Assembly (NCBI GenBank): GCA_037953625.1
Contig: CM075653.1
Location: forward strand, 6,448,001-6,512,000
Direction: 5' to 3'
Length of the DNA: 64,000 nucleotides
Origin: Crotalaria pallida
Taxonomy: Eukaryota; Streptophyta; Magnoliopsida; Fabales; Fabaceae
The stretch's first letter is position 1, and each line of letters starts with the position of its first letter. This document shows, piece by piece, positions 1 through 12,747 of this stretch. A model generated the notes under the pieces. That model did no database searches. It was not told where the DNA came from and saw only the letters and a list, made by a program, of their open reading frames with translations. The position numbers and the translations under genes are program-made.

Positions 1-1236
1 TCAACGGGGGTACCCTAGGGTTCATTAACATATTTTTAATTACTCTATTCTTAGCTACCACTATAGCATCCTAGAATTTACTTCTCAAGTAAAGGTAACG
101 CGAACCCTCTTACCTCGGGCTTTATTTTAAACAAAGAACCTGGGTTGTGGCTCGGCGACGATGACGGCGTCGGTGTTGCTCCCCATTAGCGAGAACGATC
201 GCGGCTGGATCAAGGCAAAAGCTTCAAGCCTCGGAGTACCACGCAAGCCCGGAGCGATCACGGTCGATAACGACGCCGGTGAGGTCCGGAAGAGAGAGAG
301 ACCGAATAGAGGGAAAGAGAGAGAGAGAAAGGGAACTCAAAATCAATAAGAAAAGAGAGAGGAAGGGGTGCTCATAGTGGTGGTGGTGGGTGGTGGTTCG
401 TGGTGATGGGAATGGTGGTGGTTGGAGGAGAGAGAAAGTGCCCTAGGTGAGAGAGAGAGAGAGAGCTTCAAGGAGAGAGAGAAGTACCATGGGTGAGGGA
501 AGGAAGGAGAAAACATGAGGGAGGTGATGAATCTCCATGGGTGAGGGCTTGGAAGGCATGATTTGGGTGCTTGATGATGTTTGGGGATGATTTGGGGAAG
601 GTAGAGAGAGATTGGTGCGGAGATAATGAGAAAGGAGGGTGGCTGGTGCGGCATTTAAAGACCTGGTGCAGAGGGGGAACGATCGCGCGCCTGGGCGCTG
701 CATGGGGTGCGCCTGCGCGCGCACCGCGCTACTGCTGGTGCGTGTTGAATAATCCGCCGAGCGCCTGGGCGCGAGTTGGGCCACGCCTGGGCGCGAAACT
801 GACTGGGCTGGTGCATCTGGTGCACCCTGGTGCGCCTGGGCGTGCACCGGTGCGCCTGGGCGTGCACCAGTGATTCCAGACTTCGATTCGCCATAACTTC
901 TTCGTTAACCGTCGGATCGGGCCCAGATTTTTGGACAAGCTTCTTAATCCCTTAAACTTCATATCCAACGGTGGAATTTAATTTCTTAGCATCCTATAAT
1001 AAATTCCAAATTTTCTCGTATCAGCTGATTTCTAATACTTAAAACGCCGATTTAACCTCCGATTCCGCTTAGATAATTTTGCCCATTGCTACAAATGTTT
1101 CCTACACAACCCCTAGTACTTATAATTACTACTCACCTTGCTCCCAAAATTCTTTAAGCAATTAATCTACCCATTCCCTACATTTTAAACCTATTAATTC
1201 ACTATTCAAGCTTGGAACTAAATTAGGGATGTTACA
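1..1236 (+). mobile_element. 3' part of a long gypsy-type LTR (window starts inside it)
   Basis: No intact coding sequence is visible. The stretch ends in GGGATGTTACA, the same terminus as the 3.4-kb LTR at 53410-56845, and unrelated R1 repeat sequence starts straight after it. Inside are a GA-rich tract (about 285-480) and a GC-rich block (about 660-870) built from repeats of GCGCCTGGGCG. Short ORFs on both strands across the GC block are low-complexity shadows. Assignment as an LTR is inference from the terminus. The 5' part lies outside the window, so family and orientation are tentative. Confidence 0.45.
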
Positions 1237-1237
1237 C

Positions 1238-2650
1238 AAGGTACAACGATTGAAGATCAACATTGCTGGAGGGATCCACTTGACGATTGAAGATCTCTTG
1301 GGGGTAAATTTATTGTTGTCTATGATTATGAGTTTTTCCCATTCTGGTATTTCTTCTTCCAATATGTGTAACTAAATCTCTTGTTAGGAATAGGGTGAAT
1401 TTTTATGGATCTTAATTTGGCTATTTATTTATGAATTAATGTTTTTCCTTTTAAATCAATTGTTTGGCTGCATTTTAATTACAATTCATAGAATTGACCA
1501 CTTTATGTTTTGCTTTCTTAATCTAAACCTTAATTGGAAAATTAGGATTTAGATTAGGCCTTTCAACCAAACAATATAATTATTCAACTCGTAGGAATAC
1601 TTTTGGGTAATTGCATAACTTTCATAGACTAAAACTCACTTAAGGGATTAAGGGATAAATTTTAGTAAGAAACATAATAGCCATGAGGGATCTAGCTTTT
1701 ATTGTTTCTAGAGTTGTTAGATTTATTGGAAAACAGATTTTCATAATTAGTAACCTGATCCTACAATGAAACCACATTCCTAACCTTTTCCATAATTGTT
1801 TCTAAACCCTTTTTATTTTATGTTTTGTCTCATTCTTTTAATTCTACACTCTTATCTCAAAACTCAAAACCAATACAAGTTTCACATAGTAATCGCAATT
1901 AGGTGAAAGAAATTAGAAACAATTTGCTATTCTCGTGGGAACGATAACCTTTTCCACAGGGATTGCAAATTGTTCAATTAGTTTTCACCAAAGAGTAGTT
2001 AGAAGCGAAATCTATAGGTTTGTAATTAATTAATTAAGATTGAGTTGAAATAAAATAAAAACAGAAATTAAATAAAAGTTGTGAGCAATTTAAGAAAACG
2101 AGTTAGGAACGTGGTTTCATTGTAGGCGTTGTTTATTAATCATGAATCTCTGTTTTTCCCTAAATCAAGAACAAATTCCTAAGGTAGTAATTATTACTAG
2201 ATCCCTTGTGCAATCACTGTTTATTATTCGATTTGATAACCCTTAATCTCTTAAGTGATTAAACCATTGAATAACCTTTGTTAAAACAGTGGAATTTATA
2301 AAAAGTTATATAAAAATCCAAAGGTATTCCTATGAGTTGGATAGTTATATTGTTTGATTGAAGGCCTATTATAATCCTTAATCTCTCCAAATTGAAGAAT
2401 TAGAGATCTAAAACATAGATTAGCTACTTCCATGCATAACAGTAAAAGTACAATCAAACACTTGATTTAGAAACGAAAAAACATCAATTCATTAAATCAA
2501 TAAACTAATCCATACAAATCCACCAATTCCTAACACAAGAGTTTTAGTTACACATTGAGAAAATAAGAACAAAAACCATAGAAGAGTAATCCATAATCAT
2601 AGACAATTAGTAATCCGCCAACTGACTATTGAAGACTAATCCCTTTCAAG
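1238..2650. repeat. Head-to-head foldback of dispersed repeat R1
   Basis: The left arm (about 1290-1949) reads as a diverged reverse complement of the right arm (about 1957-2600). Matching blocks include CTACAATGAAACCAC at about 1764 against its complement at about 2115, and TGTGTAACTAAA at about 1364 against its complement near 2548. The centre is near 1950 (GGGAACGATAACC, then CCACAGGGATTGCAAATTG). The right arm is directly similar to the R1 copy at 12748-13036 and 20976-21400. No protein is encoded. The family is not recognised; its leader-like motif (cccacagggattgc) resembles non-coding parts of plant LTR elements. Confidence 0.6.
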
Positions 2651-4696
2651 ATGTAAAGATCGTCAAATTGGGTTTTTCCTCCACCAATAAAGTCTATAGC
2701 TCCTATATTTGTGGCATAATTCAAACTCATAACATCATGCATGCTCAAAAAGTTCAGTTATCTACCAACTGTGATGTTGATGTTACTGGTTTCTCAGCGT
2801 ATTTAAATCCTTATTTATTGTAAAAGATAATTGTTTACATAAAAACAAGAAAAAAAAGACAAATTATGTTTGTATAAGTAAGTATAACATATGTCATGTC
2901 TGTGACTTAAAAAAATATGTCCTTTCTAAATAGTTTAGCTAGAAGGAATTCACCACATACCTAATTTAATTTTTTTCAAGTATAATGTGACTGTGGTGGG
3001 GATGTTTTATTCTTCAAATTTCGCTATCATTCATTATCATAGCAAATTATGTAGGATTTTTCAACCAAGGTACTCATTAATACTTTGAATCATTACTATC
3101 GAATTTAATTGTTTGACCATATTTATATATCGTGATTGATTTTTTTTCTATCCTTCAAAAAGTAATAAAAAAACGAAAACGAAGAAGGAAACAAAAAGTG
3201 AAAAAACAAGCTAAGGAGCAATTAAATTTAAAAAGAAAAAGCTAATGTAAAATTAAAATAATATTTTGTCTTGATATCAAAGTATTTGAAAATAGGGAAT
3301 CCTGATTTGAAATTAAATATGACCATATTTTCTTCTTTCGAAAAAATATGAATAACCTTTGGTACCGCATTTTAGTGTTAGAACGTTTTCGGTATAACTT
3401 TGGAAAAGAATCGGCCTATGTTTAGGGCTTGTGTTCGATTAGATTACAAACCGTTGTTTTCGATTATTGTGGTGTTTATAATAAAGTTTAATGGGTGTGC
3501 ACTACAATGACGACAATATATTATTGTTCACCATTTGTATTTTTTATTTTTACTTAAGAATTAATGACCAATAACTTATGGATGGTATGGTGACAGTAAA
3601 AAAATCTTTACATTGTTGATACACCAACCATTTCCTCATTAAATATATAAAAAAAAAGAATTACAAGACAAGATATAAAAATTTGTGAAAAAGAAAAGGG
3701 AAAGCTCACTACAAAGTGATTGTTTGAAGAAAAAAACAAATAAAAAAGATAAAAGGCAATAAAAAAAAAGCTCTATTTTGCCAATAAGGAAAAATAATAT
3801 ACGTATGACACAAAATTTGTGATAAAATATATACATGAACACCATGTCATTTATTTTATTCAATATATTATACGAGACCATGTAGGTTTTTTTTTTTTTT
3901 AAGAAGAGAGTATAACTTCATTACATAAGACGGTTGCATGGGTCAGGAAACATCCCTCACATATTCTCACATGCAGCTAATTTGGCTTGGCAAAGGACCA
4001 TGCAGCCTATGCCACCCTTGTTCGACTAAAGTGTTGAAATTTGATAAAACTGTTTTATTTAATGCTATAATATTTTATGTGACCTATTCGTTAGCTATCT
4101 TCTATGTTACAATTTTATTAGCTATCTTAGAGATGAAACCATGCGACTTAATTTATGTTAACACAATTTTATTGTTGAATTTATTAACTTAATTTCAAAT
4201 TTATGAGTTATAGTTTAAGATATAAGCTTATCACATTCCTTAATTTATAAGGTTAAAATAATAATATTTTATTCTATCTTTTGAAGCGGAAGGAACATAA
4301 ATCTAGATGCACCTATGGGGCAACGTATAATCTAAATGTGACATTAAAATTGTTATTTATCACTAATAAAAATTTATTTTAAAAAAAATGAAACTTAGTT
4401 GCATCACATTCAATCAAAGTCCTGATCAAAATAACATTCATAGACCATTAAACCACGACATGCATCAAACTTATTCAACATCATCCTCTAACGCAAACAC
4501 CACAAAGTTTGAACCTAAAATAAAATTCAGCATCATCAAACATCACCATTAAACAACAACACAATCAAACTTGTTCAATACCAACAATATCCCGAAACAA
4601 ACAAAATAAAGTTTGAACCTAAAATAAAATTCCTACCCAAGAAAAAGAAATGGTATAGAGTATCCCACAAAGCTCTATTGCAAACAAGAATAGGAA
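2651..4696. other. AT-rich intergenic DNA downstream of the PHD/Plus-3 gene
   Basis: No supported gene. The only local structure I see is a roughly 25-bp direct repeat, AAAGTTTGAACCTAAAATAA, at about 4505 and 4611, just past the stop codon of the minus-strand gene. The ORFs here (2629-2823, 3639-3881, 3938-4192) show no codon bias or family resemblance. Confidence 0.5.
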
Positions 4697-5723
4697 TCAC
4701 TGGCTGTCACCATCTAATTCATGTTTGTCTTCTTCGGGATCATATTTTTCCTTGATAAGCTCCGCTGAAACTAATGGCACATTCCTTAACAATGCTTCCT
4801 GTTTCCTTGTCTGTTCAAGTTCTTCCTTTTCGTCTATATATTCATCTTTTGTATAGCACAAATGGTTAAGGAAGCACAACATATAATTCTTCCTCTAATA
4901 CAACACAAGCAAAAATGTATTTTGACATATGCCCAGAGTTGCAATCCCATTAAATGTATTGTGACAAATGCCCAGAGCTGCAATCCCATTTCATGTATCA
5001 AAAGTCCTCAACCAAGTACCACTATTTCTGATTGCTTGGTTTTATTTAAATAACTGATATGTAAAATAAGACATTAAGTTTTTCAACCAATAAAAGAAGT
5101 GGCATATGGTTGTGATACATGGAATGCATGAATAAAATTTTTAACACTATTATGGGACAACATATGCCATCACATATTGTGTGTCACAACCATATGTCAC
5201 TACTTTCATTGATTGATTAATTTTAAAACTTGATAATTTGATTGAGAAATTATGTTATCTCACCATTGTATATATACACAAAATGGGATAGTAGATGCTC
5301 TATCATATATTGAGTACCAATATACAATTAAGTAGGTTTCAAAAAGTTACTTCTATGTAAAAATTAAAATTTGGAAAAGGATATTGTGCATGTCGTCCTA
5401 GGCAATTGAAATGGTCAATTCGTCCTTGCAAATACTTCAGGCGTGCTTCAATCCACTAGCACCAACATGTTCATAAAGTGAGGAAGAATATATCATAAAT
5501 ATAAGTTGTACAGTTACAAACTGTGATAACTTGTAACAAACACCAAAACAATTACTCATAAGTAGAAGAAAGAGCACAACATAACAAAGATTTTGATAAT
5601 GTTCAATGGATAGAAACTATAAATGAAACTCAAAACTTTGAATGGTTTATCGATCTATATCCAATATATATCACATCTTAAACTCAAACATTTAAGATAT
5701 TAAGTTCATCGGCCATCAAATTC

Positions 5724-5759
<36 letters not shown>

Positions 5760-8138
5760 AACTTTTTTTTAAAATTTTGGAATGACATTTTTGTTATCCG
5801 AATAACACACACACACACACGTATATATGAAATATTTGAACCAATAGTGGATATATAAAGACAAATTTTAACTAGCATAGAGTCAAAGATGTGTACATGG
5901 TTTGTTATATCCTCATGTAGAACATTGGCCTTTTTTTGAAGCTTCTCCTGCCAAGCACCAATAAAAAAAAATCAAAGTAATTAAATTTTTCTGTGGTATA
6001 TAAGAAGAAATAATTCACTTACTCAAATTAATGCAAGAACAAATACTAGAAATAACATTCTATGTTACACAATTTTTCATTGATTATGTGCTCTATTTTA
6101 GACAGTTGAGCTTCAAAATATTTATATTCTTTATAAACAACTTACAACAGTTAATTTTGGGAGCAAACCAGCTTTCACCTTTTGCTGCAAATCCTCGCAT
6201 TCTTCCTGTATTAAAAACAACACAATTAGTACTTGTTCCAAGAGAATGAAACACTTAACAAATTGTATTTTATCGTAATAATAATAATAATAATAACATA
6301 ATTTCAAATATGATAATGCATTCAAAAACATTGAAGGATAATGAATTCTCCAACTATGGAAGTAATATGTTCATAGCTATCTGTGTAGTGAAATAATAGG
6401 TTTTTTTTCGAAGTCTATTACCTCTGTGAAGTCAAGGTCAGAGATCTCAGAAATGGGAATAGCATTAGCCATAAAGGAAACTTGCAAAAGAATTCCATTA
6501 GGCATTTCATCAAACAAGACACCTAATAGTTAAACAAGAGAAATGATCAACAGTTTAAGACACATAGAGCAACAATAAGAAATATAAAGTAACTTAAAAA
6601 ATTAGCACATAAAAGGAAGGAGTAAAGAGCATTAGATTGATCTTTAATTTATATATAGGTTTTCTTAATAACCTCAACTTTAAGGTCTGAGGATACAAAT
6701 CCAAGTAAGGATAATTTGTACTAGGAAATGATATATTGAGTAAAATCAAAAGTCTTGTGTACTAGTTTCCCAATAAAAGATAACAACTTTTGTATTCCTA
6801 TCGACTGAGATTAAAAATATTATGTATTTAAATTACCTATAACTTTCACGAGATGGTGAGAACTCTTTTGGTTACAGCCACCTGAACCCACTTTGACTCT
6901 TACAAAAGCTCCAACAACCTTATCCATAAAACTTTCACGCTGTTGCAAAAACTTTAGCACCAAACTTTGTTTTAGGTAAACAAGCTTAATATTTTTTGCA
7001 TTGATTGAAGCAATAGATCCAGGTTTTATAAATTCATCTCCCTTTTCCAGTATGGATTTTCCTCTTGAGCTTGAAGGCCTACTTGCATGTTGTGCATTTG
7101 TCTTCTTCCTTCGAAGTAGTGACTTAATCTTAATAGTGAAATCTTCATCACTCTCCATTGGCCTACTTGAATTGCTTTGAAGCAGAAAGTTCTCATCATC
7201 TTTAGCAATGTTGTCCAATGCAATAGTGATATCATTACCTTCGTTTGAATTGCTTTGAACTAGAAATTGTTCGCCCTTTTTATATTTTTCTATTGCAGTA
7301 GTAATATCATCATTGGTCAATCTTTCTTTGACCTTAACTACTTCCCAGTATTCTTTGAATAAACCTTCACATGTTTCCATGTCATTTAGGTTTATTATTT
7401 TCTGTACAATATAGAACAGGCAAGTTTGAAAGGTGAATACAAAGATCATCTCTCCTCAAATACAAATCAAATACAAAAATGAACATAGTTCAGTTGTTTC
7501 ATTTACAAAATAGAGAAAATTTATAATGATTATGCTAACTTCACACTAATTTCAGCCTTTGCTATCATTTTTACTAATGATTTTTATTTGTTCCAATTTA
7601 TAGTGAAATAACCCAATGAATTAGTTTATATGCTTAAATATTCTTTCCTATAATGTTCCACTCTCTAGTAAATTAAAGATAGTGAATTAAAGGACATAAC
7701 AAGCAAACAAACAATGGATTCAACATCTTGTAATGTATGTTAAATATTCTAAGGTGCACAATATCACACATACCCCTTCTGAGTCATGCTCCAGATTTTC
7801 TTCAATAATGACTACCAACTTCAAACATTTTCTGCATAACCCCTTTTCCCCTTTTAAGATAGTGAAGTCCGAGGAATTAAAGCACTTCTTGCAAAAAGAG
7901 CTATCTGGACAACCAATGCAAAAAAACTTGGCAGATTTCCTGCATTCAATGCAATAATGCCAACCTGAAAATATATAAGCTTGTTATTATCTACGGTGAA
8001 ACACTCCCCATAAAAGAGCATAGACGAAAAAGTTTCAAAAATAGTGGGATATAAGGTCCAGTGCATGCAAAAACTTAAATTACTTTTTTTGGTTGAACAT
8101 TTTTTTGTCCTATAAATTTAACATTTTGAGTTTATTAG

Positions 8139-8183
<45 letters not shown>

Positions 8184-9318
8184 TATTTAATCAACTAAAA
8201 TTACTTAATCATTCTCTTCTAAGTCCTTAATATAGTTATAATATATAGGGATTAAAAGCATGTTATTTTTTTTACTAAATACAATTAATATATATATATA
8301 TATATATTAAACTAAAAAGTATGTCAAATTTACATGGAGCAAAAAATATGTAATGTCAAATTCTTATTACTAAACCCCTACGGGGTGGCATGTCTTGCTG
8401 TGTTTTTATAAGCTATGACTATCTCAAAATTGACAAATGTGATTTTGTTTGAAAATTTTATTTATAATAAAATAAATTATATTTCTAACCTTTTAATAAA
8501 ATATTTTTTATGATTCTAAAAAATATTCTTAATCATATTTTTTAAGATAATGAGATTATACATTTCCAATTTGTGGTCTAATTATGGGGAAAAATAACTC
8601 ATTTCAAGGTTTTTGTGTCTCTGGTACCCAACTAATAAAATTATTTATTGCTAATGATATAAAAACAAAATTGTGTCCAAAACCACAATCATAATTTCCA
8701 TTTAATGGTTTTGATAACTTTTGCAATCGTCGTCTAATCATATCGTGTTCTGAATTGTAATTGGATCATGACCTCAATAGCATTCACATGCATAGACTTC
8801 ATTTTCACACATTTATCCATAATTCCAGCAAAACAGCATACATAATAATTAACAATCATTGTGAGATCATGACTAATTTAAAATCTTGCCGTATTTGAAA
8901 ATATAAGTCAATTTCTATCACAATGTCTAATAGAAATAATGTTGTGGTTGCAAGTGATCAATTACACATTGCATGTAGCAAGCTATCAAGTATAATTATA
9001 TTAATATATAAAACATCTAATAAAATGGCTTACCGCAAAACCAATATTTTTTTTCAAATAAAGAATCATCTTCCGAAATGCACTTTGGGTGATACACCTT
9101 TCCGCAATTCCTGAAATAAAAGATCTTAGCGAATATATAATTTTAAAGTAGAAGCTTTGGAAAAAAAATAATTACAAAAGAAAATTAAAGAAAAGGACTC
9201 ATCACCTATGCCGACAAATAGCCATTTCTCCACCATCCTTGCAATCAAAACACCAATCTTCGACTTCTTGTTCTTGATTTTGGCTACTCTTACTCTTTCT
9301 TTTTCTCTTTGTCGTCAT
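4697..9318 (-). CDS. NERD/CCCH-44-like nuclear protein: PHD-type zinc finger plus Plus-3 domain, SWIB absent
   Basis: Nine exons by eye: 9318-9206, 9110-9034, 7964-7774, 7401-6837, 6522-6422, 6205-6146, 5947-5897, from 5455, and about 4845-4697. Phases agree through exon 8. Exons 1-3 form a Cys-rich PHD-like module (DWCFDCKDGGEMAIC, then CGKVYHPKC, YWFCGWHYCIEC and further CxxC pairs), as in Arabidopsis NERD and zinc-finger CCCH 44 proteins, which are chromatin or small-RNA-pathway factors. Exon 4 holds the YWEVVKVKERLT segment, then a linker and the start of Plus-3 (LVYLKQSLVLKFLQQRESF, VVGAFVRVK). Exons 5-8 complete Plus-3 (PISEISDLDFTEEECEDL). The last exon has EQTRKQEALLRNVP and a TGA stop. 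SWIB, GYF and CCCH domains are not found. The predicted protein is about 450 aa. I found no convincing donor for exon 8, so the 3' structure is uncertain and decay is possible. Confidence 0.72.
5724..5830. repeat. Self-complementary compound microsatellite inside an intron
   Basis: (AT)n(GT)n at about 5724-5760 is followed about 45 bp later by (AC)n and CGTATATAT at about 5804-5829. The two tracts are reverse complements and could pair as a hairpin. They lie in the intron between exons 7 and 8 of the PHD/Plus-3 gene. Confidence 0.8.
8140..8180. repeat. (TA)n microsatellite
   Basis: An uninterrupted TA run of about 37 bp lies in the intron between exons 2 and 3 of the PHD/Plus-3 gene. A second shorter run is at about 8290-8308. 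Confidence 0.9.
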
Positions 9319-9695
9319 TGAATAAGTTCTGCTGAGCATGAAGAGCAAAGACACTATAGTATTTGTTTATGTGACTTGCACAAACCAGAATGGTTTTGGG
9401 TACTTATATACACGTTTTGCAACTCCAGTGAACAAATAAAAGATATTATTTTAATGTACCTTTGACTTAAAAGATTTTTTTTCCATTTTTATTTGATCAT
9501 ATAGGGACACTTCTTTAAAATATTTGACTCTCATAATAATTATTTTAATATCATACATGTAATAAAATCTCTATATAAAAGTTTGTCCATAATTAATATT
9601 TTGACCGAATTTCATTTTCAATTGAATTTAATTAGAGCAATTACTTATCTTAATTATGAGTTGTATTTATAAGTCATTGAAATTTTAAATTAATA

Positions 9696-9940
9696 CTGTC
9701 TTCGTTCCTATATATAAATCACATTATAGAAGATAAATGTTTGTTCCTATATGAAGGTCATTTTATATATTTTAGGCGGTATTTAATTCCTTTTTCCTAA
9801 ACTATCCTTATTAAATGAATGCTATTATTTATGAAGTAAAGTTTCCATATATATATATATATATATATTTAAATATTAAATGACTTTATCTTAATTTATG
9901 TGAAATTCCTAAAACAACAAATAAATTGAAATGGAGGGAG
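9696..9940. mobile_element. Stowaway-like MITE
   Basis: It begins CTGTCTTCGTTCC and ends AAATGGAGGGAG, flanked by TA on both sides. The interior is AT-rich and non-coding. A diverged copy occupies the same place in duplication copy B (about 12130-12350), so it was inserted before the duplication. Confidence 0.65.
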
Positions 9941-10185
9941 TACTACATTATTCTCGTGAAAATATATTAATTAATAATATCAATTAGGGTTATATTAACA
10001 ATTGTCCTAATTATTTTGTTTAAGCATTTCAAAAGAAATAAGCTAATATTGGAAAATCAAGTTCCACGCCTCAATATATTGTATTAAATGCATCATTTTT
10101 CAATGTAAAAATGTCTTTTTACCATGCTCAAACAATGATTTTAGGGCAATTGTTAGATTTTTCATATTAATTATATTATTTACTA

Positions 10186-10466
10186 CTCCCTCCGTTTCAT
10201 ATGGTATAGTGTTTATAGAGTTTTTCGTTTTTGTTTCATATGTATTGTTATTTTACAAACCCAATGCATAATTGATAATATTTTTTCTATCAATATCCTT
10301 ATTTATCATAACTTCTATCTTTTTCATCTCCAATATCATTCTCTTTCTTCAATAATGGTTACATAGGGATTTTATAATAAAAAAACTCGAAATTCTTACA
10401 TCATTTAATCATTACTTAAAACTTGTGCATAACTTTAAAATATACTACATATAAAATAGAGAGTAT
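10186..10466. mobile_element. Stowaway-like MITE, diverged
   Basis: It starts CTCCCTCCGTTTCATATGGTATA and ends in the imperfect complement (about TATACTACATATAAAATAGAGAG). It is non-coding. Copy B of the duplication has only a short related tract (ACTCCATTCGTTCC, about 12602). Confidence 0.55.
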
Positions 10467-10923
10467 TGCGTTTGGCCTTTTGTTTTCATTCATTTCAGTT
10501 TTGAACTTTTCACACCTTCAACAGAGGGAAAAAACAAACTTTGAAAGATAACTCCATTAATTTATTCCTTGGCCTTATGCGCAACAGTATTTGGCCAGTT
10601 CTGAATACATAATCAATATAAGTTTCAAGATGACACGCGGGTGTAATTCATATGATCATATATAAAATTTTAAAGCTTGAGAATTAGAAGTTTTGGGTTT
10701 GATCACCATTAAGTGATTTGTTGGTGAAAAAAAAACTTAAGTTTCAAGCTTCTCAAAATATATTTATGTATGCATTAACTACAAAACAACGCCTGTTTTT
10801 GAATCTATGTCTCAAAGCATATTCCAGATAGATACTATTATGTGAATTATATTTGGACGATGTTTCTACTTGAATTTCCGCATCAACTCATTTATTGTTG
10901 TTCTAGATATGATGTGTGTTATT

Positions 10924-11193
10924 TCCTTTCGTTCTCAATATAAGATTTTTTTAAGGAAATTTTCGTTCATAAAAAAATGGATTATTATTGTTAATGATAT
11001 TGAAAATGTAAATATTTAATATACCTTTTCAAAATTACCATTATAATTGTTATTGAGATTCTAAAAAGCGTTGACTTAATAAGGTTGTTTTTGGAAGGAA
11101 AGAAGTAATTAAATGTTTATTAGAAATTAGAATAGGATGTTACAAATAAGATCATTTTTTTAAAAAAGGTCTTGCATATAGGACTCGAGGAAG
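10924..11193. mobile_element. MITE at the end of duplication copy A
   Basis: The ends are imperfect inverted repeats: CTTTCGTTCTCAATATAAG at the left, and TATAGGACTCGAGGAAG at the right. It abuts the last base of similarity between duplication copies A and B (10920). Confidence 0.5.
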
Positions 11194-11284
11194 TATTTCA
11201 TAGCAAATCACTCTTTTTCTATTAATTAAAAGTAAAATATTAAATTAGATATATTTAATTTAAAATTTCATATCTTGATCAATA

Positions 11285-11607
11285 CTCCTTTTATTTTATA
11301 AGTTATGTTCTTTTAACCATTTTACTTTGTCTCATATATTATGTACTTTTAGAAACCCAATATTCATTTCTATATATTTTTTCTTCAAGCATATCCTTAT
11401 TTATCAAATTCTTTTTTTCATCACTTATTTTTCTATTGTCTTCGGTATAATATTCATTTATTATTACTCTATTCAATTATTAAATGAATGTAATTTAATC
11501 AAAATATATCAAATTTTTACATTATTTACTTATTTCTTATTCTATGTACAATGCTAAAAAAACATAACTTATGGATTTTGTGTTTATGAGGCATGGATTG
11601 GAGTAAC
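11285..11607. mobile_element. MITE-like element
   Basis: CTCC followed by ATAAGTTATGTT at the left is mirrored by AACATAACTTAT followed by GGAG at the right. The interior is T-rich. A 76-aa ORF across it is low complexity and not a gene. Confidence 0.45.
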
Positions 11608-11639
11608 ATATATTATGAGACATCAAACTTTTCATTATA

Positions 11640-12747
11640 TTTTACAGATTGTGTTTACGTGACTAGCACAATCCAGAATGGTTTTGGGTACTTTATTTAT
11701 ATACATGTGCAGTCATTCCAATGAACAAATAAAAGTTTTATTTTAATGTTTTTTTTTATAGCCAAAGGTTTTTCTTTACGAGAATGGGGAAAGGGAAATT
11801 AAATTCACTAAATGGTGGTTGGGCCCAAGATCGAACCGGAAGCTTCCAACTCCCAAATCTTAAAACTTGATACATGACTATATTTTTTTGATTTAAAAGA
11901 TATTTGTTTTCATTTTTATTTAATTATAGGGACACTTCTTTATAATATTTGACTGTCATAATAATTATTTTTAATATCATACAAGTAATAAAATCTATAT
12001 AAAAGTTTTTGTCCATAATTATTATTTTGACCGGATTTCATTTTCAATTGAATTTATTCAGAGCAATTACTTATCTTAATTATGAGTTATATTTAAGTCA
12101 TTTGAAATTTGAAATTTAAAATTAATAGTATTGACTCTGTTCTTATATGTTACTGTATTCATATTTTAAAAAAACTGTTTAGTGAATATGTAAGTTATTT
12201 TATATTTTTTAGAAGATATTTAATTCTTTCTTTCTAAACTATTTATACTAAATGATTGTTCTTATTCACTTGGAAATTGAAATATTAAATGAGTTTATGT
12301 TAATTTGTGCGAAACTCTTTGAATGCCATATAAATTAAAATGGAGGGAGTACTACATCATTCTTGTGAAAATATATTAATTAATAATATTAGTGGGGTTA
12401 TTCTAATAATTGTTCTAAGTACATTGTTTAAGCATTTCAAAAGAAGTAAGTTAATATTGGAAAATCAAGTTCAACAGCTTGATATGTTAAATTAAATGCA
12501 TCATTTTCCAAAGTAAAAATGTCTCTTTACATGCTCAAACAATGCATTTAGGACATTTGTTATTTTTTTCATATTAATTATAATATTCAATATTATTGAC
12601 TACTCCATTCGTTCCTAATATATGACCCTTTTAATAACATTGGAAAATCAACTTCAACACCTGCATATTATGTGAATTATATTTGGATGATTCTGCTTAA
12701 AATTCGGCATCAACTCATTTATTGTTGTTCTGCATATGATGTATGTT
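11640..12747. repeat. Segmental direct duplication, copy B
   Basis: This is the counterpart of 9365-10920 in the same orientation. It includes a copy of the 9696-9940 MITE and a short unique insertion at about 11755-11880. It stops at GATGTATGTT (12747), where the R1 repeat begins. No exon of the PHD/Plus-3 gene is included, so only upstream DNA was copied. Confidence 0.75.

Larger units (their letters stand above)
9365..10920. repeat. Segmental direct duplication, copy A (upstream flank of the PHD/Plus-3 gene)
   Basis: The block starts about 50 bp upstream of the minus-strand ATG. It runs in the same order as 11640-12747: CCAGAATGGTTTTGGGTACTT at 9387 and 11672, GACCGAATTTCATTTTCAATT at 9602 against GACCGGATTTC at 12029, and CATCAACTCATTTATTGTTG at about 10881 and 12709. 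Copy A carries extra material (about 10190-10840) that copy B lacks. Confidence 0.75.

Noticed and set aside
161..968. ORFs on both strands over the GC-rich block near the window start
   Set aside because: All frames are open because of short GC repeats; no homology recognised.
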